Assembly: GCF_001279725.1 (NCBI RefSeq)
Contig: NZ_LGDE01000090.1
Location: forward strand, 34,696-98,695
Source of the DNA: Streptomyces sp. WM4235
GTDB lineage: Bacteria > Actinomycetota > Actinomycetes > Streptomycetales > Streptomycetaceae
Direction of reading: 5' to 3'
Length of the DNA stretch: 64,000 bases
The notes beneath the pieces were generated by a model, which saw only the letters and a program-made list of their open reading frames with translations, did no database searches and was not told the DNA's origin. Below, piece by piece: positions 37,202 through 46,428 of this stretch. The translations under genes and the position numbers were made by a program. The first letter of the stretch is position 1; each line of letters starts with the position of its first letter.

Positions 37202-39334
37202 TCAGAAGCGGCCGCCGCCGCCCATGCGGCCGCGGGTGCCGCCGCCGCCGAAGGAGCCCGGCCCGCGGCCGCCGCCCCCGCCGAAGGAACCCCCGCCGCC
37301 CCCGAAACCGCCCCCGAAGCCTCCGCCCCGGTTCCGGCCGCCGCCGAGGATCTCGCCGAGGATGATCCCGCCGAGCACCGCGCCGCCCATGCCGCCCTGC
37401 CGCGGCCGGCCGCCGCCGCCGTACGGGTCCTGGTAGGCCCGTACGTCCTGCTCGGCCAGCTGCTGGGCCTGCCGCGCGAGCGAGTCCGCCTGCTGGGCCT
37501 CCGCCAGCGCGCCCGCCGGATCCGTGCCGGTCAGGGCGAGGGAGCGCTCCAGGTGGCGCTGCGCCTCCGCCAGCCTGGTCCGGGCCTGGCTGCCGACCGC
37601 GCCCCGACTGGTGGTGACGTAGTCCGTCGCCGCGCCGATCGCGCTGCGGGCCGACAGCAGCGCCTGGTCCAGCAGGCCCGCCGCCCGCTGCCGGCCGCTC
37701 TCCCGTTCACGGGCCCCCGCGAGGGCCTCGTCGAGGGCCGCGTCGGCCTCCTCGACCCGGCGCAAGGCGTCGATCGGGTCGTACCGGCCGGCCGCCTGCT
37801 CCCGCCGCACGTCCGCCAGGACCGACTCGGCGCGGCCGATCCGCCCGCGCAGGTCCGCCGTCGAGGTCCCCTGCGCGGTACCCGTCAGCAGACCGCGGGC
37901 GTCCGCGAGGTCCGTGTCGGTCTCGCTCAGCGCCACGGGCAGCTTCCCGGCCGCCTCCGCGAGTTCCCGCGCCCGCCGCTCCACCGCGTCCACCAGGGTC
38001 GTCGCCTGGTCGACGGCGCTCTCGGCGGCCCGGACGTGGACGGCGGCCCTGCCGTTGTCGCCGGCGTCGATCGCGGCCCGCGCCTCGCCGAGGCTGGTCG
38101 TCGCGAACAGCAGCCGGTCCTTGGCCTGTTCCGGGTTGGAGGCGACCGGGGCAGCCGCGGAGTCCGCGTACCGACCCGTCAGCGCCGTCAGGGTGGCCAC
38201 GGCCGTGGTCGTCCGGCCGGTCAGCGCGCGGAAGTGCGCCTCGACGGTCTCCAGTGCCTGCGGGGCGTTCTTCTCCAGGTCCCGCAACCGGTCGAAGTCG
38301 GCCGTCTCGGCGTCGAGCCGTCGGTTCGCCTCCGTGCAGCGGGCCACGATCTCGTCCAGCATCCGGCGGCGGGTCGCGTCGTCCTCCGGGTAGGCGTCGT
38401 CCAACTGCTGACGCAGCCGGAAAGCGTGCGTCAGCTCGCCCTTGGCGTACTCCACGGCCCCGGTGAAGGCCCCCACGGCCTCCTCGCCGAACTGCGCCGA
38501 GGCGAAACCGAGTTCCTCGGTGCTGGTGCGGACCGCGTCGTCGGTCTCCACGAGCAGCGCCCTCGCCCGCGCGTCGAGGTCCGGCAGGGCGAGGGGCGCC
38601 GCCGCACCGCCCTGACCGCCCCAGCCCGGCCCGGTCGTCGTCCCGCGCCCGGCGCCGGCGCCCTTGCCGCGCTTGCGGCGGCTGTACGCGTACGCGCCGA
38701 GCGCGCCCGCCGCGCCGACGACGACCACCGGCAGGACGAAGTCCCCGGCGCCCTCGTCGCTCGTGGACCCGCCCGGATCGGCCTCGCCGGGGGTGAGCGT
38801 GGGCACGGGCACGGGCAGGCCGCCCAGGACGGCGTTGTAGCCGTTGGCCGCGCCGATCGCGGCGCCCGCCCAGTCGTTCTCCCGCAGGGCGGGCTCGATG
38901 GCGGTGCTCGCGACGGAGGCCAGCTGTTGTTCGGTGAAGCCGGAGTCCACGTCGGCCGAGTAGGCGTACTGCCGGTCGCCGGTCGCCACGGCCAGCAGGA
39001 CGTCGTTCTGACCGAGCCCGTTCTTCTGCGCCGTGGCGTCCGCCCAGCTCTGGGGGGAACGCCCGGAGAAGTCGCGCACGTACGTGACGAAGAGCTGGAT
39101 CCTGCGGTCGGCGTACAGCTTGTCCAGCGCGGAGACGACGGCCGGCGCGCGGTCGCCCAGCGCCCCGACCCGGTCGGTGATCTGCCCCTGCTTGGACAGC
39201 GTCACGGGATCGTCGGCGCGGGCGGGCGGCGCCGACGACACCCCCCACCCGCCGACCGCCAGCAGCGCGGCGCAGAGCGCGAGTGCGGCCCGTACTGCCG
39301 GCCCGGCGGTGGTGCGTCTCTTCGGCGGAGTCAC
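37202..39334 (-). CDS. Secreted/membrane TPM-domain protein with coiled coil and Gly-rich tail
   Basis: A 710-residue protein. A signal peptide (1-40, ending PPARAD) precedes a TPM domain (about 45-165; VSALDKLYADRRIQLFVTYV, YAYSADVDSGFT), then a membrane helix (about 195-215, LPVVVVGAAGALGAYAY). A long helical region with many Arg/Glu/Ala is followed by a C-terminal tail of about 75 residues that is mostly glycine with Phe, Ser and Arg. TPM proteins are linked to membrane protein repair and phosphatase-like activity. The start is ambiguous between GTG 39334 (chosen, best signal peptide) and GTG 39370. Probably cotranscribed with the PspA gene. Confidence 0.87.
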   Translation of the reverse strand: MTPPKRRTTAGPAVRAALALCAALLAVGGWGVSSAPPARADDPVTLSKQGQITDRVGALGDRAPAVVSALDKLYADRRIQLFVTYVRDFSGRSPQSWADATAQKNGLGQNDVLLAVATGDRQYAYSADVDSGFTEQQLASVASTAIEPALRENDWAGAAIGAANGYNAVLGGLPVPVPTLTPGEADPGGSTSDEGAGDFVLPVVVVGAAGALGAYAYSRRKRGKGAGAGRGTTTGPGWGGQGGAAAPLALPDLDARARALLVETDDAVRTSTEELGFASAQFGEEAVGAFTGAVEYAKGELTHAFRLRQQLDDAYPEDDATRRRMLDEIVARCTEANRRLDAETADFDRLRDLEKNAPQALETVEAHFRALTGRTTTAVATLTALTGRYADSAAAPVASNPEQAKDRLLFATTSLGEARAAIDAGDNGRAAVHVRAAESAVDQATTLVDAVERRARELAEAAGKLPVALSETDTDLADARGLLTGTAQGTSTADLRGRIGRAESVLADVRREQAAGRYDPIDALRRVEEADAALDEALAGARERESGRQRAAGLLDQALLSARSAIGAATDYVTTSRGAVGSQARTRLAEAQRHLERSLALTGTDPAGALAEAQQADSLARQAQQLAEQDVRAYQDPYGGGGRPRQGGMGGAVLGGIILGEILGGGRNRGGGFGGGFGGGGGSFGGGGGRGPGSFGGGGTRGRMGGGGRF

Positions 39335-39404
39335 ATTTCGGAGCGTATGGGCGGTTTCCTGCCCCCGCACCCGGAGTGATCACCGGATCGCACGCACGCG
39401 ACCG

Positions 39405-40178
39405 CTACCGGTTCGAACGCCGGCCGATCTTGTTCCCGAGCCAGACCAGGGGATCGTAGGAGCGGTCCACCACGCGTTCCTTCAGCGGGATCAGCGCGTT
39501 GTCCGTGATCTTGATGCCCTCGGGGCAGACCTCCGTACAGCACTTGGTGATGTTGCAGTAGCCCAGCCCGTGTTCCTCCTGGGCCGTGCGCTTGCGGTCC
39601 AGGCCCGCCTCGGCGGCCGCGTCCAACGGGTGCATGTCCAGCTCCGCCACCCGCATGAGGAAGCGCGGACCGGCGAAGGAGGTCTTGTTCTCCTCGTGGT
39701 CGCGCACCACGTGACAGGTGTCCTGGCACAGGAAGCACTCGATGCACTTGCGGAACTCCTGCGAGCGCTCCACGTCCACCTGCCGCATCCGGTACGCGCC
39801 GGGGGCCACCCCCTCCGGCGGCACGAAGGCCGGCACCTCGCGCGCCTTCTCGTAGTTGAACGACACGTCCGTGACCAGGTCCCGGATCACCGGGAAGGCC
39901 CGCAGCGGGGTGACCGTGATCGTCTCCTCGCGGTCGAAGACGGACATGCGGGTCATGCACATCAGTCGCGGCCGGCCGTTGACCTCCGCGCTGCACGAGC
40001 CGCACTTGCCCGCCTTGCAGTTCCAGCGGACCGCGAGGTCGGACGCCTGGGTGGCCTGGAGCCGGTGCACGATGTCCAGGACCACCTCCCCGTCGTGCAC
40101 CTCCACGGTGAAGTCCCGCAGCTCCCCGCCCTCCGCGTCGCCCCGCCAGATCCGGAAGTGGGCGTCGTAGTCAGTCAC
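39405..40178 (-). CDS. sdhB: Succinate dehydrogenase/fumarate reductase iron-sulfur subunit
   Basis: A 257-residue electron-transfer subunit. Clusters are visible as three cysteine sets: Cys54/59/62/74 for [2Fe-2S] (CKAGKCGSCS), Cys145/148/151/155 (CIECFLCQDTC) and Cys208/213/214/218 (CNITKCCTEVCP) for the [4Fe-4S] and [3Fe-4S] centres. The GTG start at 40178 overlaps the sdhA stop by 4 bases (GTGA), so the subunits are translationally coupled. Confidence 0.94.
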   Translation of the reverse strand: MTDYDAHFRIWRGDAEGGELRDFTVEVHDGEVVLDIVHRLQATQASDLAVRWNCKAGKCGSCSAEVNGRPRLMCMTRMSVFDREETITVTPLRAFPVIRDLVTDVSFNYEKAREVPAFVPPEGVAPGAYRMRQVDVERSQEFRKCIECFLCQDTCHVVRDHEENKTSFAGPRFLMRVAELDMHPLDAAAEAGLDRKRTAQEEHGLGYCNITKCCTEVCPEGIKITDNALIPLKERVVDRSYDPLVWLGNKIGRRSNR

Positions 40179-42091
40179 TCGTAGAGCTCCTCTTCGGCGA
40201 GGTACTTGACCAGCTCGTCCTTCTCGAACAGGGCGAGCAGGTCGGGACGGATGGGTTCGGTGCGGACCCGCGTCAGCTCGATCCGGTCGGCCGCGGGATC
40301 GGCGGGAGCCGGCTCCACCGGCCGGCACAGCAGGTTCACCGGCCGCCAGTCCCGCTCCATCGACGGGCAGTCCTCGCGGGTGTGCCCGCCGCGGCTCTCG
40401 GTGCGTTCCAGGGCCGCCCGGGCCACGCACTCGCTGACCAGCAGCATGTTCCGCAGGTCCAGCGCCAGGTGCCAGCCCGGGTTGAACTGCCGGTGGCCCT
40501 CGACCCCGGCCCGCGCCGCCCGCGCCCGCAGACCCGCGAGCCGCTCCAGGGCCTCGGCCATCTCGCCGGCCCGGCGGATGATCCCGACCAGGTCGTTCAT
40601 GGTCGTCTGGAGCTCCTGGTGGAGCGTGTACGGGTTCTCCGCGCCCTCCGCGGCGTGGAACGGGGCCAGCGCCTCCCGCGCCGCCGCGTCGATCTCCGCC
40701 TGGGAGACGGCCGGGCGCTCGGCGCACGAGGCGGCGTGCGCCGCCGCGTGCAGCCCGGCCCGCCGGCCGAAGACCAGCAGGTCGGAGAGGGAGTTGCCGC
40801 CCAGCCGGTTCGAGCCGTGCATGCCGCCCGCGACCTCGCCGGCGGCGAACAGGCCCGGCACCCCCAGGGTGGCCGCGGTGTCGGACTCGACCGCGATCCC
40901 GCCCATCACGTAGTGACAGGTCGGGCCGACCTCCATCGCCTCGGCCGTGATGTCCACGTCCGCCAGCTCCTTGAACTGGTGGTACATCGACGGCAGTCGC
41001 CGCCTGATCCGCTCGGCGGGCATCCGGGTGGAGACGTCCAGGAACACCCCGCCGTGCGGGGAGCCGCGGCCCGCCTTGACCTCGGAGTTGATGGCCCGCG
41101 CCACCTCGTCGCGGGGCAGCAGTTCCGGCGGGCGCCGGTTGTGGTCCGGGTCCTCGTACCAGCGGTCGCCCTCCTCCTCGGACTCCGCGTACTTCTCCTT
41201 GAAGACGTCCGGGACGTAGTCGAACATGAACCGTTCGCCCTCGCTGTTGCGCAGCACCCCGCCGTCGCCGCGCACCGACTCGGTGACGAGGATCCCCTTC
41301 ACCGAGGGCGGCCAGACCATACCGGTCGGGTGGAACTGCACGAACTCCATGTTCAGCAGCGGCGCGCCCGCGAGGAGGGCCAGCGCGTGACCGTCGCCCG
41401 TGTACTCCCAGGAGTTCGAGGTGGTCTTGAAGGACTTCCCGATCCCGCCCGTGGCCAGTACCACGGCCGGCGCCTCCAGGACGAAGAAGCGTCCGCTCTC
41501 GCGCTCGTAGCAGAAGGTCCCCGAGACCTTCCCGCCGTCCTTCAGGCTGCGATCCTTCAACACGCGGGTGACCGTGCACTCCTGGAAGACCTTGAGCCGG
41601 GCCTCGTGGTCACCGAACTCCTTGAAGTCCTCCTGCTGGAGCTGGACGATCTTCTGCTGGAGGGTGCGGATCAGCTCCAGGCCGGTACGGTCGCCGACGT
41701 GCGCGAGGCGCGGGTACTCGTGTCCTCCGAAGTTGCGCTGGGAGATCCTCCCGTCGGGCGTCCGGTCGAACAACGCGCCCCAGGTCTCCAACTCCCAGAC
41801 CCGGTCTGGTGCTTCCTTCGCGTGCAGTTCGGCCATGCGCCACTGGTTGAGGAACTTGCCGCCGCGCAGGGTGTCACGGAAGTGCACCTGCCAGTTGTCG
41901 CCCTCGTTCACATTGCCCATGGAGGCGGCGATCCCGCCCTCCGCCATCACCGTGTGGGCCTTGCCGAAGAGGGACTTGCAGATCACGGCCGTACGGGCGC
42001 CCCGTTCGCGGGCCTCGATCGCGGCCCGCAGCCCGGCGCCGCCCGCACCGACCACGACCACGTCCCACTGCTGTCGGTCGACTTGAGCCAT
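40175..42091 (-). CDS. sdhA: Succinate dehydrogenase/fumarate reductase flavoprotein subunit
   Basis: The 638-residue FAD subunit that oxidises succinate (or reduces fumarate). It has the dinucleotide motif VVGAGGAGLRAA (13-24), the likely covalent-FAD His46 in AHTVMAEGG, and active-site motifs QFHPTGMVWPP and HGSNRLGGNSLSDLLVFG. The sequence is of the non-classical type paired with a single large cytochrome b-like anchor, as in Bacillus and many actinobacteria. It starts 1 base after the anchor gene stop. Confidence 0.95.
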   Translation of the reverse strand: MAQVDRQQWDVVVVGAGGAGLRAAIEARERGARTAVICKSLFGKAHTVMAEGGIAASMGNVNEGDNWQVHFRDTLRGGKFLNQWRMAELHAKEAPDRVWELETWGALFDRTPDGRISQRNFGGHEYPRLAHVGDRTGLELIRTLQQKIVQLQQEDFKEFGDHEARLKVFQECTVTRVLKDRSLKDGGKVSGTFCYERESGRFFVLEAPAVVLATGGIGKSFKTTSNSWEYTGDGHALALLAGAPLLNMEFVQFHPTGMVWPPSVKGILVTESVRGDGGVLRNSEGERFMFDYVPDVFKEKYAESEEEGDRWYEDPDHNRRPPELLPRDEVARAINSEVKAGRGSPHGGVFLDVSTRMPAERIRRRLPSMYHQFKELADVDITAEAMEVGPTCHYVMGGIAVESDTAATLGVPGLFAAGEVAGGMHGSNRLGGNSLSDLLVFGRRAGLHAAAHAASCAERPAVSQAEIDAAAREALAPFHAAEGAENPYTLHQELQTTMNDLVGIIRRAGEMAEALERLAGLRARAARAGVEGHRQFNPGWHLALDLRNMLLVSECVARAALERTESRGGHTREDCPSMERDWRPVNLLCRPVEPAPADPAADRIELTRVRTEPIRPDLLALFEKDELVKYLAEEELYE

Positions 42092-42092
42092 G

Positions 42093-42959
42093 TCAGAAGA
42101 TCCTCGGGTCGGTGAGGGCGCCGCCGGCGACCAGGTAGACGTAGAAATCGCACGCGGCGACGCTGATCAGCGAGGCCCACGCGAGCTGCATGTGACGGGT
42201 GTTGAGCCGGCTCACCCACCCCCAGAGCCGGTAGCGCACCGGGTGCTTGGAGAAGTGCTTCAGGCGGCCGCCCATGATGTGCCGGCAGGAGTGGCACGAC
42301 AGGGTGTAGGCCCAGATCAGCACGATGTTGACCAGGAACAACAGCGTTCCGAGGCCCATGTGGCCCCACTCGTAACGGTCGTCGCGGAAGGTCAGCACGG
42401 TGTCGTAGGTGAGGATCCCCGCGACCGGCACCGCCGCGTAGAAGAAGTACCGGTGCACGTTCTGGAGGATCAGTGGGAAGCGGGTCTCACCGGTGTACGT
42501 CGCGTGCGGCTCGGCGACGGCGCAGGCGGGCGGCGAGGCCCAGAAGCCCCGGTAATAGGCCTTGCGGTAGTAGTAGCAGGTCAGCCGGAAGCCGAGCGGG
42601 AAGATCAGGATCAGCAGGGCGGGGGACAGGCCCCACCAGCTGCCGAAGAGGTCCGCGTTGGGGCCGCCGCGCATCGTCGCGCAGTTCTCCGCCAGACAGG
42701 GGGAGTAGAAGGGCGAGACGTACGGGGCCGCGTAGTAGTCGGCGTTCGAGAAGGCCCGCCAGGTCGAGTAGACGATGAAGGCGAGCAGTCCCGCCGCGGT
42801 GCCGGCGGGCGACAGCCACCACCGGTCGGTCCGCAGATGTCGGGCGGCGATCGAAGCCCGGGAGGGCCCGTGGACCCCGCCGGTCCGCTGTCGGGATGGT
42901 TCCGTGCCTGTGGCCAAGGGGGACTCCGGGTGGAGTGATGAGGGAGTGGTCGTCGCCAC
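42093..42959 (-). CDS. sdhC: Succinate dehydrogenase membrane anchor (cytochrome b-type)
   Basis: A 288-residue membrane protein with an unstructured 40-residue N-terminus and about five hydrophobic helices (for example GTAAGLLAFIVYSTWRAF, ALLILIFPLGFRLTCYYY, LGTLLFLVNIVLIWAYTL). Histidines that could ligate heme occur in NVHRYFFY, CHSCRH and TRHMQLAW. A CHSCRHIMGG motif lies after helix four. It is the single anchor subunit of the downstream sdhA-sdhB enzyme. The GTG start at 42959 lacks a clear ribosome binding site. Confidence 0.87.
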   Translation of the reverse strand: MATTTPSSLHPESPLATGTEPSRQRTGGVHGPSRASIAARHLRTDRWWLSPAGTAAGLLAFIVYSTWRAFSNADYYAAPYVSPFYSPCLAENCATMRGGPNADLFGSWWGLSPALLILIFPLGFRLTCYYYRKAYYRGFWASPPACAVAEPHATYTGETRFPLILQNVHRYFFYAAVPVAGILTYDTVLTFRDDRYEWGHMGLGTLLFLVNIVLIWAYTLSCHSCRHIMGGRLKHFSKHPVRYRLWGWVSRLNTRHMQLAWASLISVAACDFYVYLVAGGALTDPRIF

Positions 42960-43040
42960 GGCGTGCGCCGGTGCTACGCGGGTGGTGCGGGACGCGCGTG
43001 CGGCGGGGAAAGCGCCGGGGGCGGCGCGGTACCGGGTCGG

Positions 43041-43268
43041 TCAGGGGGCACGCCGGTCGCGGGCGCCGAGACCCTCGTCGTCGGTGTCCGTCCACAGCGT
43101 GCTGTCGTACGGCGCGTCCGGGATGGTCACCATCCGGGACGGGTCGGGGGCCGCGGGCCGGCGGCCCCCCGGATCCTGACGCCCCACCGTGCGCTCCAGC
43201 CGCTCGACCTTGCGGGCAAGCTCGTCGAGATCGCGTCGTACGGCGGTCAAATCATCGTGCAGGGACAT
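43041..43268 (-). CDS. Small coiled-coil protein upstream of sdh operon
   Basis: A 75-residue hypothetical protein: an N-terminal coiled coil (LTAVRRDLDELARKVERLE) and a disordered acidic C-terminus. GAGGG is upstream of the ATG at 43268. It lies 81 bases before sdhC on the same strand. Function is not recognised; a role in the succinate dehydrogenase operon is only suggested by position. Confidence 0.65.
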   Translation of the reverse strand: MSLHDDLTAVRRDLDELARKVERLERTVGRQDPGGRRPAAPDPSRMVTIPDAPYDSTLWTDTDDEGLGARDRRAP

Positions 43269-43625
43269 GACTTGCCCTCACTTCCGCAGGTGCGGTGGCC
43301 GTGCTCACGGGCGCCTGAGAGTGTCGCCCCTCCCGTCCCCGGTTGTGAAGGCACGTGCACCGATTGCGGGCGCGAGGGCTTGATCCGTGCGCCCCCGCCC
43401 CCCCGCCCCCGTCCCCCTTCCGGGGGAACGCGCGCCCGCCGCGCCGGGGCGATTGGTCCGCACGGGTGGGGTTCGCGGCGTGGCGAGGGTGTGGTGCGGG
43501 AGACCCGGGGGGCCGTGGATTTCAGTGGGCTTCGGCACCCAGTGTGATCAGCTCCATATACCGCCGAACGTGATCAATTCCCCCCTGCTCACGCACCCCC
43601 ACGCCCCGCCCCGGAGGTACCACCC
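43269..43625. other. 357-base intergenic region with paired GTGATCA sites
   Basis: No gene is seen. The left part is C-rich on the plus strand, with a small CCCCC/GGGGG hairpin near 43420. At 43544-43550 and 43570-43576 two GTGATCA copies with a 26-base period flank the AT-richest segment (CCATATA), 50-80 bases upstream of the peptide-binding lipoprotein gene. They are probable promoter or operator elements. Confidence 0.5.
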
Positions 43626-46046
43626 ATGACCCAGAGAAGGCGCAGGTCCTTGGCGCTCCTGACCTCGGGAGTCCTCGCACTGCCGCTGCTCGCGGGATGC
43701 GGCGCGGGTGAGGACGACGGCGGCCCGGCCGCCGCGGGCCAGGACATCGCGACGACCACCCGCGACCGGGTCGTCGACGGCGGTGTCCTGCGCTGGGCCG
43801 TGGACAACCTCCCGAACACCCTGAACACCTTCCAGGCCGACGCCGACGCCACCACCGGCCGGATCGCCGGGGCGGTACTGCCCCAACTGTTCGTCATGGA
43901 CGCCAAGGGACGGCCGGTGGTCAACCCGGACTACCTGGAGAAGGCCGAGGTCACGGAGCGCGAGCCCAAGCAGGTCGTGCTGTACAAGCTGAACCAGCAG
44001 GCGGTGTGGAGCGACGGCCGGGAGATCGGGGCCGCCGACTTCGTGGCCCAGTGGAGGTCCCTGAACGGCAAGGACTCGGCGTACTGGACCGCCCGCAACG
44101 CCGGCTACGAGCGCATCGAGAAGATCGAGCGGGGCAAGACCGACCTGGAGGTCAAGGTCACCTTCGCCAAGCCCTACGCCGACTGGCGCTCCCTCTTCAG
44201 CCCGCTCTATCCGAAGCAGGTCACGGGCACCCCCGAGGCCTTCAACGAAGGCGCCCGCGGCGCCCTCAAGGTGACCGCCGGACCCTTCAACCTCGGAGCC
44301 GTCGACAAGAAGACCGGCACGGTGGCGCTCACCCGCAACGCCCGCTGGTGGGGTCGCCCCGCCAAGCTGGACACACTGGTCCTCACGGCCGTGCCCCGCG
44401 CCGAACGCCCGGCCGCCCTGGCCGCCGGCCGCCTCGACATGGCGGAGATCGACCGCGCCGGCGCCGACCGGATCGCCCTCGCCCTGCGCGACGGGGGCCG
44501 CGCCTCGGGCGCCAAGGGCGCGCACGGCCCGGGCACCTCCGAGACGGCCGCCCAGGCGACCCTGTCCTGGGCGGTGGCGTACGGGCAGGACGAGAGCAAG
44601 GCCGCCGCCGAACAGGAGACCCGCCGCAAGGACGCGGAGGCGGTCACGAAGTACGCGGACGAGCAGGTGGCCCTGCGCTCCTTCACGGTGCGCAAGTCGC
44701 TGGAGCCCGCCTACACGCAGCTCGCGATGAACGGCGCCTCCGGCCCCCTCGCCGACGAGCGGGTCCGACGGGCCGTGGCCCGCGCCCTGGACCGCAAGGC
44801 GCTGGCCGAGATCGTGCTGAAGCCGCTCGGCCTGCCCGCGAAGCCGGTGGGCAGCCACCTGGCGCTCGCGGGGCAGCGCGCGTACGCCGACAACAGCGAC
44901 GCGCTCGGCGGCCAGGACACCCGGGCCGCACAGGCCCTGCTCGCCGACGCCGGATGGCGCCCGGGCGGCAAGCTCACCGCGCCGCTGGGCACCAAGGCCG
45001 GCCCCGAGAGCGACAAGACGGCCCCCGGGCAGGACGACGGCAAGACCCCCTCGGGCCCGGGCACCGGCAACGACGGCCTCTACATCGTCGGCCAGGACGA
45101 CGGGAAGGCCGGCGACGCCAAGGCGCCGGCGCGCGCGCCCGGCGACCACGAGGACGCCGACGGCGAACGCGAGTGGGACCTGCCCGAGGGTCGGTTGCCG
45201 GACGGCGAGGTCGTCGACGCGGACGCCTCCGCACCCGACGCCGAGGAGCGGCCCTCCCCGGTGCTGGCCCCGGCCCCGTTCGCGGCCGCGCAGGAGAAGA
45301 CCCTGCTCGGTCAGGCGCAGGCCCAGGCCCGGGCCCAGGAGGAAGCCGGGACCGAGGACCAGGCGCAGGACGACGGGAAGCGCGGCCCGACCCTCGACGG
45401 CGAGGAGGGCGAGGACGACAAGGAGCCCGCCAAGGCCAGCCCGGCCCCGGCCAAGCAGGCCCACACCTCGGGCAGCGTGCTCGCCAAGGACGGCAAGCCG
45501 CTCACCCTGCGCTTCGTCCTTCCCTCCGGCCCCGGCTCGGAGGCCCTGCGGGCGGTCGGCGAGCGGATCTCGCAGATGCTGCGCAAGCTCGGCGTGAACA
45601 CCGAGCTGACCAAGGTGGCGGACGAGAGCTTCTTCAAGGACCACATCGCCTCGGGCCAGTACGACCTGGCCCTGTACTCCTGGCCGGCGACGGCCTACCC
45701 GGCCACCGACGCCCGGCCCATCTTCGCGAAGCCGGAGCCCGCCGCCGACGGATCCCTCCTCGTCGAACAGAACTACACCCGGGTCGGCACGGACCACATC
45801 GACCAGCTCTTCGACCAGGCGGTCGGCGAACTGGACGAGGACCAGTCCCGCGAGCTGATGCGCAAGGCCGACGCCCGGATCTGGGCCGCGGCCGGCTCCG
45901 TCCCGCTGTACCAGCGCCCCGAGCTGGTCGCCGTCAAACCGAACCTGGTGAACGCGGGCGCCTTCGGCCTGGGCGCCCCCCGCTTCCAGGACATCGGCTG
46001 GAAGAAGGCCGCCCCGGCCAAGGGCGACGAGAACAAGAAGAAGTAG
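43626..46046 (+). CDS. Solitary peptide-binding lipoprotein (SBP family 5) with long acidic insert
   Basis: An 806-residue ABC-type solute-binding protein. The lipobox is LLAGC with Cys25, and the SBP_bac_5 fold is clear (LRWAVDNLPNTLNTF, ADDERVRRAVA-like motif at LADERVRRAVARALDRKAL). Between residues about 447 and 613 (LLADAGW to DGKPLTLRFVLP) it carries some 165 extra residues rich in Asp, Glu, Gly, Pro and Gln, predicted disordered, where relatives have 5-15. No permease or ATPase gene adjoins it. It may serve the Opp systems downstream or act as a receptor. The ATG at 43626 follows CGGAGG. Confidence 0.9.
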   Translation: MTQRRRRSLALLTSGVLALPLLAGCGAGEDDGGPAAAGQDIATTTRDRVVDGGVLRWAVDNLPNTLNTFQADADATTGRIAGAVLPQLFVMDAKGRPVVNPDYLEKAEVTEREPKQVVLYKLNQQAVWSDGREIGAADFVAQWRSLNGKDSAYWTARNAGYERIEKIERGKTDLEVKVTFAKPYADWRSLFSPLYPKQVTGTPEAFNEGARGALKVTAGPFNLGAVDKKTGTVALTRNARWWGRPAKLDTLVLTAVPRAERPAALAAGRLDMAEIDRAGADRIALALRDGGRASGAKGAHGPGTSETAAQATLSWAVAYGQDESKAAAEQETRRKDAEAVTKYADEQVALRSFTVRKSLEPAYTQLAMNGASGPLADERVRRAVARALDRKALAEIVLKPLGLPAKPVGSHLALAGQRAYADNSDALGGQDTRAAQALLADAGWRPGGKLTAPLGTKAGPESDKTAPGQDDGKTPSGPGTGNDGLYIVGQDDGKAGDAKAPARAPGDHEDADGEREWDLPEGRLPDGEVVDADASAPDAEERPSPVLAPAPFAAAQEKTLLGQAQAQARAQEEAGTEDQAQDDGKRGPTLDGEEGEDDKEPAKASPAPAKQAHTSGSVLAKDGKPLTLRFVLPSGPGSEALRAVGERISQMLRKLGVNTELTKVADESFFKDHIASGQYDLALYSWPATAYPATDARPIFAKPEPAADGSLLVEQNYTRVGTDHIDQLFDQAVGELDEDQSRELMRKADARIWAAAGSVPLYQRPELVAVKPNLVNAGAFGLGAPRFQDIGWKKAAPAKGDENKKK

Positions 46047-46126
46047 GACGCGGGGAGAAGAAGTGGTGACAAAGGGGGGTTCGGAAGGTTGACCCACGGG
46101 TCACAAGCTCAGAAGTGACTCAAGTC

Positions 46127-46156
46127 CCTTGCCCGCCGGACACCCGGCGGGCAAGG
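46127..46156 (+). terminator. Terminator of the solitary lipoprotein gene
   Basis: A perfect 13-bp stem (46127-46139 with 46144-46156) and a 4-base loop, 80 bases after the stop codon. Confidence 0.85.
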
Positions 46157-46428
46157 TCGTCGATACCCGTTGACCCGCGTGAACACCCTGTAGAACACCT
46201 TGTGGACCTGCGTGAATCCCCAGTGGACACAGGCGTCGGGCGCGACCGAGACACCCCACCTCACCCTCGGTCCCGCTCAGTCGTCCGGCCTCTTGACAGA
46301 CCCCCCGGCAGCCGGTTCCCGCCATCCGACGTACGATGGGGTAAGGCCGTGGCAGGTTTTCCGCCCGGTCGAGGCTCGCGTGCCGGACCGTACGCGCCGC
46401 CATCCACGATCCCGGGAGAAGCGCCGAA
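46157..46428 (+). promoter_or_regulatory. typA upstream region
   Basis: No gene is seen. It contains GAACACC twice (46181-46187, 46193-46199), a TTGACA at 46293-46298 and a TACGAT at 46332-46337 that could be a -10 element, but these two are 33 bases apart and do not form a standard pair. The promoter of typA should be here. Confidence 0.4.

Noticed and set aside
46293-46337. TTGACA and TACGAT as the typA promoter
   Set aside because: The spacing is 33 bases instead of 16-18, so they cannot be one sigma-70-type promoter. Only the region as a whole was annotated.
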